From NCBI GenBank assembly GCA_902795955.1, contig CADBNJ010000012.1, forward strand, positions 1 through 6,434: a DNA stretch of 6,434 bases, read 5' to 3'. A model generated the notes under the pieces. That model was not told the DNA's origin. It searched no databases and saw nothing but the letters and a program-made list of their open reading frames with translations. Below, piece after piece: positions 1 through 4,930 of this stretch. The first letter of the stretch is position 1. Each line of letters starts with the position of its first letter. The position numbers and the translations under genes were made by a program. The DNA comes from Oscillospiraceae bacterium. Lineage in GTDB: Bacteria; Bacillota; Clostridia; Saccharofermentanales; Saccharofermentanaceae.

Positions 1-1
1 G

Positions 2-106
2 AAGAAAACAGGCATTCCTTCCGAAGAAATTTCGGAAAGATCTCAGATTATTGCGGAATCCGAAGAATTTCAGTTTTCTTCCGAATTATCTTCGGAAAAA
101 TACTAA
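2..106 (+). CDS. Probable C-terminal end of an upstream gene, Ser/Glu-rich tail (partial)
   Basis: An open frame enters from the left edge and stops with TAA at 104-106, giving 34 residues. The end is low in complexity and acidic: it carries repeated Ser-Glu units (SEE, SE, SEE, SSE, SSE) and finishes SSEKY. The composition looks like a natural flexible protein tail, and this reading also explains the repeated TTCCGAA and TTCGGAA words here, because they are Ser-Glu codons (tcc gaa, tcg gaa). Frame 1 is also open across this stretch and runs into the antisense of the LysR gene, so openness alone is weak proof. The protein family cannot be told from the tail. The alternative is non-coding DNA with two small inverted repeats. 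Confidence 0.45.
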   Translation, partial: KKTGIPSEEISERSQIIAESEEFQFSSELSSEKY

Positions 107-126
107 AATCCTTCGGAAACAGGATT
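96..126 (-). terminator. Candidate intrinsic terminator of the LysR gene
   Basis: Read on the minus strand, AATCCT (126-121) and AGGATT (112-107) form a 6-bp stem with an 8-nt loop, followed by a T-rich run TTAGTATTTTT. It starts about 46 nt after the LysR stop codon. A second, imperfect hairpin (GGTCGGC/GCTGACC, 159-141) lies between the two and could assist. The main stem is short, and the site overlaps the stop codon of the putative upstream + strand gene, so the call is moderate. Confidence 0.4.
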
Positions 127-171
127 CAGGCGGTCGATCCGGTCAGCTGTCGGCCGACCTGCCAACCTGCC

Positions 172-1047
172 TCATCTGAACGAGTTCCTTACCTGTTCGA
201 GGAATTTTCCCGCTATAGGTGTAAATGTCTGGTACTTACTCCATATCAGATACAGCTTTGTCTCCTGCTTAGGCGAGAGCGGCCTGAATACAAGATCACT
301 CTCTTCTGAACAATCAATAAGATGTTCAAATGTGAGGAGAATTCCGAGCCCTTCCTTGGCAAACATCGAAGCATTATAGGACAGTCTGAATGACCCCTCA
401 AGACGGAGTTCAGGATAACACTCTCCCGCCCATTCCGGTATCTCTATATTCCAGCTCTGTTCCGAGCAGTATAGGGCCTGGCCGATGAGGTCAGTTGCCC
501 TGATACTCTTCTTCTTTGCAAGAGGATGGGTTCTTTGCATTACGACTCCCCATCTGTCAGAACTTGGAAATACAACATATTCATACTTTTCCTTATCCGG
601 AGTCTCACATATCACGGCAAAATCCAGCAGACCTTTGTCCAGCTTCTCCGTAACCTGCTCCGTATCGCCGCTGGTTATGTGATATGTGAATGAAGGATAA
701 CGGTCCTTGAGCTTCTTTATCTCCCGTGCAAGCAGTCTGATCTGATATGATTCCGCCAGTCCCAGATAGATATCTCCGCCTGTTATGTCGTCAAGGGATA
801 CAAACTCCTGCTCGATCTTATCTGCCATTGCAATAAGGTCTTCGGCACGGTCGCGGAGCAGCATGCCTTCATCTGTAAGCTTGATGGAGAAGCTCCGTCT
901 TGTGAAGAGCTTCTTGCCGAGTTCCTCTTCAAGAGACTTCAATGCTTTGGACAATGTAGGCTGTGTCACGTGCATTATCTCTGCTGCATGCGACATATTC
1001 TCTTCCCTGGCAACTGCAAGGAAATAGCGCAGATTCTTGATCTCCAT
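172..1047 (-). CDS. LysR-type transcriptional regulator
   Basis: The 291-residue length is typical of LysR-type regulators, which are cytoplasmic DNA-binding proteins that activate or repress a nearby, often divergent, operon in response to a small effector. The N-terminus is a textbook LysR winged helix-turn-helix: residues 1-60 run from MEIKNLRYFLAVA through the recognition region HVTQPTLSKALKSLEEELG to LFTRR and the wing. A linker helix follows (about 62-88), then a periplasmic-binding-protein-like effector domain from about 91 (GDIYLGLAES) to the end. The ATG is supported by a GGGAGG site 5 nt upstream. The gene faces the 1171-2957 operon, and the shared gap holds a LysR-box palindrome, so that operon and the gene itself are the likely targets. 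The effector cannot be told from sequence. The family call is very secure; the target is inferred. Confidence 0.96.
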   Translation of the reverse strand: MEIKNLRYFLAVAREENMSHAAEIMHVTQPTLSKALKSLEEELGKKLFTRRSFSIKLTDEGMLLRDRAEDLIAMADKIEQEFVSLDDITGGDIYLGLAESYQIRLLAREIKKLKDRYPSFTYHITSGDTEQVTEKLDKGLLDFAVICETPDKEKYEYVVFPSSDRWGVVMQRTHPLAKKKSIRATDLIGQALYCSEQSWNIEIPEWAGECYPELRLEGSFRLSYNASMFAKEGLGILLTFEHLIDCSEESDLVFRPLSPKQETKLYLIWSKYQTFTPIAGKFLEQVRNSFR

Positions 1048-1059
1048 GGATACCTCCCT

Positions 1060-1090
1060 GTGATATTCTCATTCGGAATATCACGATATT
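1060..1090. promoter_or_regulatory. LysR operator: perfect 9-7-9 inverted repeat with T-N11-A box
   Basis: GTGATATTC (1060-1068) and GAATATCAC (1076-1084) are exact reverse complements around a 7-bp spacer. The core ATTC-N7-GAAT contains the T-N11-A pattern known for LysR-type regulators. A third half-site, GATATT (1085-1090), pairs with AATATC (1077-1082) to give an overlapping second palindrome. The site lies at about +1 to +25 of the predicted LysR transcript and its centre (1072) is about 66 bp upstream of the best start-site candidate of the divergent operon. This fits autorepression plus activation of the operon. The repeat is seen directly; binding by the adjacent regulator is inferred. 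Confidence 0.7.
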
Positions 1091-1091
1091 A

Positions 1092-1120
1092 TTTTTATTC
1101 ATTAGCGCATGTTTTGTCAA
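1092..1120 (-). promoter_or_regulatory. Sigma-A promoter of the LysR gene
   Basis: On the minus strand a perfect -35 TTGACA (1120-1115) is separated by exactly 17 nt from TAAAAA (1097-1092), with a TG two bases before the -10. The predicted start of transcription is near 1085, at the edge of the 1060-1084 palindrome, so a bound regulator would cover the first transcribed bases. The -10 is imperfect. Confidence 0.6.
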
Positions 1121-1125
1121 TTCAA

Positions 1126-1131
1126 TATACT
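1126..1131 (+). promoter_or_regulatory. Candidate -10 of the 1171-2957 operon (weak -35, probably activator-dependent)
   Basis: TATACT matches five of six bases of the -10 consensus. At 17-bp spacing the -35 position (1103-1108, TAGCGC) is very poor, as expected for a promoter that needs an activator. The predicted start near 1138 leaves a leader of about 33 nt. The region overlaps the LysR promoter, so the two polymerases probably compete. Confidence 0.4.
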
Positions 1132-1170
1132 GAAGTCAGATAACAAAACACCTCTTTGGGAGGAGACGAT

Positions 1171-1401
1171 ATGGAACTGAGGGATATGATCGATGACCTT
1201 CCACTGCTGGGTCTGAGAGCCGATCAGAAGAAGACCGCCGCGGAACTTTATGAATCCGGGCAGACCGGAGAACTGATCAGATATCTCAGAAGATTCCGTT
1301 GCGGACTCGTAGAGGATATGCATGAGAGTCAGCGGAAGGTAGACAGGATCGATCAGATGATCAGACGGGCAGAAAAGGAATTGCAGTCATCAGGAGAGTA
1401 A
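1171..1401 (+). CDS. Small helical protein of unknown function, first gene of the LysR-linked operon
   Basis: The protein has 76 residues. I place the start at ATG 1171 because a strong GGGAGGA site (1158-1164) lies 6 nt upstream; an in-frame TTG at 1156 would add five residues but has no such site. It has no signal peptide or membrane segment and looks wholly helical. An N-terminal part MELRDMIDDLPLLGL is followed by DQKKTAAELYESGQTGELIRYLRRFRCGLVEDMHESQRKVDRIDQ and a charged tail that could form a short coiled coil. The pattern of an acidic N-terminus, LIRYLRRFRC, HESQRKVD and a closing helix resembles small conserved proteins I associate with Clostridia, but I cannot name a family or function. 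It has one Cys (residue 44) and one His (residue 52). It lies 4 bp before the lipoprotein gene, whose ribosome binding site is inside its last codons, so the two are probably co-translated. Confidence 0.82.
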   Translation: MELRDMIDDLPLLGLRADQKKTAAELYESGQTGELIRYLRRFRCGLVEDMHESQRKVDRIDQMIRRAEKELQSSGE

Positions 1402-1405
1402 CGGA

Positions 1406-1957
1406 ATGAAAAGATCAGGACAATATATTGCGCTTACAGTCATAACCTCTTTGCTTCTCGCCTTTTCCGCCTGCGGGATCAACGGCAAAGAGTCTTCACG
1501 GGACACATCGGTATCTCATCAGGAAACATCCCGTGGAGAAGTCACAGAAGAACCCTCAACAACAGAGACAACGGAAACGGCCAAGGAGAGCAACGTGGAA
1601 AAACAACTGGTAATGAGAATAGGAGATACAAGATTAGATGTATCCTGGGAAAACAATGAATCCGTCAGGGATCTGGAAGAACTGTCTTCACCGGAACTTA
1701 AGATCCCAATGTCAATGTACGGGGGCTTTGAACAGGTCGGTTCCATAGGAAGGAGCATTACCCGCAGCGACAGACAGACGACAACTAAGCCGGGAGACAT
1801 AGTTCTGTATTCAGGTGATCAGCTTGTAGTTTTCTATGGAAGCAATTCCTGGTCTTACACAAGACTCGGGAAGATAAACCTGACACAGGAGGAACTGACA
1901 GACCTTCTCGGAAAAGGTGACGTAACAATAACATTAAGCATGGAACAGGAGGCATGA
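1406..1957 (+). CDS. Lipoprotein with cyclophilin-like domain
   Basis: The 183-residue precursor begins with MKRSGQ, a hydrophobic core (about 8-20) and a lipobox ending LLAFSAC, so Cys23 should be lipidated and the protein anchored on the outer face of the cell membrane. Phe at -3 of the lipobox is less common but tolerated. Residues 24-66 form a Ser/Thr/Glu-rich flexible linker. From about 68 the protein matches the cyclophilin-like fold family (Cyclophil_like2 type): a beta start VMRIGDTRLDVSWENNESV, then PMSMYGGFEQVGSIGRSI, DRQTTTKPGDIVLYSGDQLVVFYGSNSWSYTRLGKI, and an acidic C-terminus. This family is not known as a proline isomerase and its function is unclear. Members often sit near flavodoxins, hydrolases and LysR genes. 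The start is set by AGGAG (1392-1396) inside the preceding gene. The next gene starts 1 nt after this stop. Confidence 0.88.
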   Translation: MKRSGQYIALTVITSLLLAFSACGINGKESSRDTSVSHQETSRGEVTEEPSTTETTETAKESNVEKQLVMRIGDTRLDVSWENNESVRDLEELSSPELKIPMSMYGGFEQVGSIGRSITRSDRQTTTKPGDIVLYSGDQLVVFYGSNSWSYTRLGKINLTQEELTDLLGKGDVTITLSMEQEA

Positions 1958-1958
1958 C

Positions 1959-2957
1959 ATGATACACAAGGAAGAACTCAATTTGGTAAAGGAATGGGAC
2001 AAGACTTTCGAGAAGAGCGGTAAGGTGGAGCACAGCAAGGTAACGTTCGTAAACAGGTACGGGATCACGCTTGCTGCCGACTTGTATGTGCCGAAGGATG
2101 CTGAAGGAAAGCTTCCGGCGATCGCGGTCTCGGGGCCGTTCGGCGCTGTTAAGGAGCAGTGCTCGGGGCTTTATGCGCAGACAATGGCGGAGAGGGGATT
2201 TCTGACGATTGCTTTCGATCCGTCATTCACCGGCGAGAGCGGAGGCAATGTCAGATACATGGCATCTCCCGACATCAATACGGAGGACTTCATGGCGGCG
2301 GTTGATTTCCTGTCGCTTCATCCGCAGGCGGATCCTGACAGGATAGGAATAATCGGAATCTGCGGCTGGGGCGGCATGGCAATAAATGCGGCAGCCCTTG
2401 ATACAAGGATCAAGGCGACCGTGGCATCGACAATGTACGATATGACGAGAGTAAATGCCAAAGGCTACTTCGACAATGAAGACAGCGAGGAAGCAAGATA
2501 CCGGAACAAAAAGGCCATGTGTGCACAGCGCCTTGAGGATCTGAGGAACGGGGAATATAAGCTTGGCGGAGGTGTTGCAGATCCGCTGCCCGATGATGCG
2601 CCTTTCTTCGTCAAAGACTACTACGACTACTACAAAACCGGCAGAGGCTACCATGCAAGAAGCCTCAATTCCAACGGCGGATGGAACGTGACCGGATGTG
2701 AGTCATTCGTCAATCAGCCGATACTTCAGTACAGCAATGAGATCAGGAGTGCAGTGCTTCTCATTCACGGTGAGAAGGCACATTCATGCTACTTCTCAAA
2801 AGACGCTTATGAGAACATGATCAGGGACAGCAAATATACTGACAACAAGGAACTCATGATCATCCCGGATGCGGTTCATACGGACCTGTATGACGGCGGC
2901 GGCAAGGGATTGATCCCTTTCGACAAGCTGCAGGATTTCTTCGGGAAATATCTGTGA
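1959..2957 (+). CDS. Alpha/beta hydrolase with atypical nucleophile elbow (YcjY-like group)
   Basis: The 332-residue protein has no signal peptide and should be cytoplasmic. Alpha/beta-hydrolase landmarks in order are: first strands VTFVNRYGITLAADLYVP (28-45), the oxyanion-region loop SGPFG (58-62), GFLTIAFDPSFTGESGG (80-96), the elbow IGICGWGG (132-139), a helical cap rich in Tyr and charged residues (about 160-250), VLLIHGEKAHS (267-276), and the late histidine in IPDAVHTDLYDGGG (His307). The GxSxG serine is not present: the usual serine position is Trp137, with Cys135 two residues before. So it may use Cys, may have altered chemistry, or may not be an esterase at all. The start ATG is 6 nt after AGGAGG (1947-1952). 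It is the third gene of the LysR-linked operon. Dienelactone-hydrolase-like or peptidase roles are possible; the substrate is unknown. Confidence 0.92.
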   Translation: MIHKEELNLVKEWDKTFEKSGKVEHSKVTFVNRYGITLAADLYVPKDAEGKLPAIAVSGPFGAVKEQCSGLYAQTMAERGFLTIAFDPSFTGESGGNVRYMASPDINTEDFMAAVDFLSLHPQADPDRIGIIGICGWGGMAINAAALDTRIKATVASTMYDMTRVNAKGYFDNEDSEEARYRNKKAMCAQRLEDLRNGEYKLGGGVADPLPDDAPFFVKDYYDYYKTGRGYHARSLNSNGGWNVTGCESFVNQPILQYSNEIRSAVLLIHGEKAHSCYFSKDAYENMIRDSKYTDNKELMIIPDAVHTDLYDGGGKGLIPFDKLQDFFGKYL

Positions 2958-2958
2958 A

Positions 2959-3372
2959 CTACAGTTCAAAACTCTCTGTCTTAAGGTCGCGGTAATAGCG
3001 GCCTTTTGCAGCTGTGAATCTGAGCACGCAGTAATCCGGATCCGTCACGCCCTTTTTGTAGAACATGGCATCTCCCCTCCGCCAGATCATGTTCTTTGTG
3101 TCCTGATCCGTAAGGACTTCCATCGTGCCGGTAAGCATAACGCCCTCATACCTGATGAGCCCCTTGTGATAGAAATATATGCTGGCTTTGGGATCATTAA
3201 GATACTGTCTTACCCGCATGGAGGAGGTGTTGGTCGAGAAATAGAACACTCCTGTCCCCTCCCTCTTCCTGGGTCTGAGCATTGCTTTGACGTTCGGGTA
3301 ACCGTCACTGTCAACCGAGCAGATGAAGCACACCTTCTGCCTGTCTATAAATTCAGAAATTCTGCTGTTCAT
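2959..3372 (-). CDS. Pyridoxamine 5'-phosphate oxidase-like split-barrel protein (FMN-binding)
   Basis: This 137-residue cytoplasmic protein belongs to the FMN-binding split-barrel superfamily that includes PdxH. It is shorter than true PdxH (about 200 residues or more), so it is not a convincing vitamin B6 enzyme and is better called a general flavin-binding or stress-type member. Typical landmarks are CFICSVDSDGYPNVKAMLRPRK (15-36), VFYFSTNTSSMRVRQYLNDPKASIYFY (42-68, strand, FMN-phosphate contact region, then the NDPKAS turn) and GVMLTGTMEVLTD (77-89). Its ATG lies 3 nt after the stop of the flavoprotein gene upstream, with no strong ribosome site of its own, so it is probably translated by coupling. 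The pair suggests a flavin redox unit, one protein perhaps handing reduced flavin to the other (inference). The substrate is unknown. Confidence 0.9.
   Translation of the reverse strand: MNSRISEFIDRQKVCFICSVDSDGYPNVKAMLRPRKREGTGVFYFSTNTSSMRVRQYLNDPKASIYFYHKGLIRYEGVMLTGTMEVLTDQDTKNMIWRRGDAMFYKKGVTDPDYCVLRFTAAKGRYYRDLKTESFEL
2983..3007 (+). terminator. Candidate terminator of the hydrolase operon, inside the convergent gene
   Basis: AAGGTCGC (2983-2990) and GCGGCCTT (2998-3005) form an 8-bp stem with one G-U pair and a 7-nt loop, followed by a short T run (3004-3007). It begins 25 nt after the hydrolase stop and lies within the last codons of the convergent split-barrel gene. The T run is short, so the call is tentative. 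A second stem (AAGGGA/TCCCTT, 2904-2919) sits in the 3' end of the hydrolase gene and could serve the minus-strand transcript, but it has no T run. Confidence 0.35.
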
Positions 3373-3375
3373 AAC

Positions 3376-4002
3376 TCACTTGCCGTCCGGAAAACTTGTA
3401 AAGAACTCTCTCTCCACTTCAGGATATCCGTACTTCTCCCTTGCATCAGCGAAAGCCTTGATCATAAAGCTCATGTTCCTTGCCAGATTTCTCATTGTCT
3501 GAAGACCTTCGGCATCCTTCTTCACATCATCAGCCGTGAATCCGTGCACCTGATTCCAGTATGTGGAAGACGCCACGGGCATACCGCTGATGGTGAAGTA
3601 TTTATTAAGCACGTCAAAGCTTGCCGTGTTGCCTCCCCTTCTGCAGCTTACCACCGCGGCTCCGACCTTCATGTGCTTTGGGAAAGGCGTGCTGTAGAAC
3701 AGCCTGTCCAGGAGGGAAATGAGATTGCCGTTCGGAGATCCGTAATATACGGGGCTTCCGATAACCAGGCCGTCCGCTTCTTCGAATACCGGTGCGATCT
3801 CATTCACGAGATCATCAAAAACGCACCTGCCGGTCTCACTGCATCTGCCGCACGAGATGCATCCGCGGATATCGTGAGAGCCGGCCTGAACGAGTTCTGT
3901 CTCTACTCCCTCCGCTTCAAATACCCTGATCATCTCATCGAGGGCAGTTGCCGTACATCCGTTCCGGTGTGCGCTGCCGTTTAGCAAAAGAACTTTACTC
4001 AT
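3376..4002 (-). CDS. Flavodoxin-fold NAD(P)H:FMN reductase-like iron-sulfur flavoprotein
   Basis: The 208-residue protein has a flavodoxin-like fold: a first strand with phosphate loop KVLLLNGSAHRNGCTATAL (FMN phosphate binding), then GCISCGRCSETGRC, then GLVIGSPVYYGSPNG (flavin ring contact). The cysteines at 48, 51, 54 and 60 give CX2CX2CX5C, the compact motif that binds a 4Fe-4S cluster in archaeal-type iron-sulfur flavoproteins; a cluster is plausible but not proved. I chose the ATG at 4002 because AGGAGG (4016-4011) is 8 nt before it. An in-frame ATG at 4008 is only 2 nt from that site, and using it would add Met-Ile. The gene is followed after 3 nt by the split-barrel gene, which points to a joint flavin redox function. 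Likely role: electron transfer or reduction of a quinone, nitro or similar compound. Confidence 0.9.
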   Translation of the reverse strand: MSKVLLLNGSAHRNGCTATALDEMIRVFEAEGVETELVQAGSHDIRGCISCGRCSETGRCVFDDLVNEIAPVFEEADGLVIGSPVYYGSPNGNLISLLDRLFYSTPFPKHMKVGAAVVSCRRGGNTASFDVLNKYFTISGMPVASSTYWNQVHGFTADDVKKDAEGLQTMRNLARNMSFMIKAFADAREKYGYPEVEREFFTSFPDGK

Positions 4003-4022
4003 GATCATGTCCTCCTGACATA

Positions 4023-4028
4023 ATTATA
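4023..4028 (-). promoter_or_regulatory. Candidate -10 for the flavoprotein gene
   Basis: A perfect TATAAT on the minus strand lies upstream of the flavoprotein gene, in the 49-nt gap after the membrane-protein stop. No good -35 is seen at 16-18 bp. The predicted start near 4016 would fall at the ribosome binding site and give a leader of only about 14 nt. The flavoprotein pair may therefore be transcribed separately, or simply read through from sfsA. Confidence 0.35.
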
Positions 4029-4051
4029 CATTACGATTACCGTTTCCGTAC

Positions 4052-4930
4052 TTAAGATGACGGCTCTGCCGTCAGAGTCTCCGTCGCGATCCCCGCGGAA
4101 GCAAACTCCCCGAGTATCATGTCCGCTGATATCTCACCGGCGCATACCAGTCTGCAGGAAGCGCCTCCCTGCTCCGAGATCATTACAAAGTGACGCATGA
4201 TCTTAGCCCCGTTAAGTTTATATTCTTTGGAGTAATGAACTGCCTTTGTTACTTTATCCATCTCTCCCACATAACAGAACTTCTGCATGAATATCACGTA
4301 GTAACTCTGCCCTATCGCCATGAATCCTTTGAGGAGGTCGTGATATGTGGCCATCATAAAATCATTATTGACGTAGAATTCGTCAAGCCCCTTCTTCCTG
4401 ATCTCAAACCTCAGGTGAGTACCCGAATAGAAAACAAGATCCATCTTCCGCGTGGCGAGAATGCTTATCCCCATGATAAGCGCCGACAACGGGAAAGCAA
4501 CCCACGCCGGAATGTGGAGGTTATCATATTCGTTGAACTTCAGTATGAACATAAACGGCAGGATCAAAGACACTATTCCAAGAATAATAAACATGGTGAC
4601 AAAATAACGTCTGCGGTAATTGTCACAGACTTCGAACATGTCCCTGCCGCGCCTGCGCTTATGTATCTTCTGCGCATACCTCTCCCTGTCAGTCTCCCCG
4701 GTCTTCTCATCCGATCTTGCAGGCTTGATATGGTTCCTGTACGTGCGGATCACAAGAAACAGTCCGACAGCCCAGAACAAAACCGACAAAACGATGATGG
4801 CCGCCAGTTCCATGCCGCTCAGCATTCCCCTGAGCCATAGAAATACAACGGCAAACGCATCGAAGATCATCAATATGATCCAAATCGTGCAGGAGATTAT
4901 ATCTGTCTTCCTTCTCTTATCATCCGTCAT
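4052..4930 (-). CDS. Membrane protein of unknown function with four predicted helices
   Basis: The 292-residue protein starts at ATG 4930, 6 nt after GGGAGG; the frame is open further upstream, but that part lies inside sfsA in another frame and has no ribosome site. Two N-terminal helices (about 11-33 and 39-62) are followed by a very basic cytoplasmic loop (about 63-108, including KIHKRRRGRD), then two more helices (about 110-130 and 141-160). The C-terminal 130 residues are soluble: a strand-rich region DLVFYSGTHLRFEIRKKGLDEFYVNNDFMMATYHDLLKGFMAIGQSYYVIFMQKFCYVGEMDKV. This looks like the membrane-linked YcxB-like type of domain, in which a bacterial PH-like fold follows transmembrane helices, but I only suggest it. 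Translation overlaps sfsA by 11 bp, so it is probably co-expressed with it. Function unknown. Confidence 0.85.
   Translation of the reverse strand: MTDDKRRKTDIISCTIWIILMIFDAFAVVFLWLRGMLSGMELAAIIVLSVLFWAVGLFLVIRTYRNHIKPARSDEKTGETDRERYAQKIHKRRRGRDMFEVCDNYRRRYFVTMFIILGIVSLILPFMFILKFNEYDNLHIPAWVAFPLSALIMGISILATRKMDLVFYSGTHLRFEIRKKGLDEFYVNNDFMMATYHDLLKGFMAIGQSYYVIFMQKFCYVGEMDKVTKAVHYSKEYKLNGAKIMRHFVMISEQGGASCRLVCAGEISADMILGEFASAGIATETLTAEPSS
4058..4074 (-). terminator. Stem-loop at the end of the membrane-protein gene
   Basis: TGACGGC (4074-4068 on the minus strand) and its exact complement GCCGTCA (4064-4058) form a 7-bp stem with a 3-nt loop, just before the stop codon of the membrane-protein gene. 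The following bases (TCTTAAGT) are not a real T run, so it may be a weak terminator, an mRNA stabiliser or chance. Confidence 0.3.

Noticed and set aside
1785..2654. Minus-strand open frames of 82 and 143 codons under the lipoprotein and hydrolase genes
   Set aside because: They are shadows of secure coding genes, with no ribosome sites or motifs.
2904..2919. AAGGGA/TCCCTT stem-loop in the hydrolase gene as a terminator
   Set aside because: No T run on either strand, and it is inside coding sequence with normal codons.
3166..3984. A 272-codon open frame on the + strand
   Set aside because: It lies antisense to the flavoprotein and split-barrel genes, both of which have clear family motifs and ribosome sites. 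Its translation has no recognisable domain and a composition typical of an antisense frame (rich in His, Arg, Ser and Cys).
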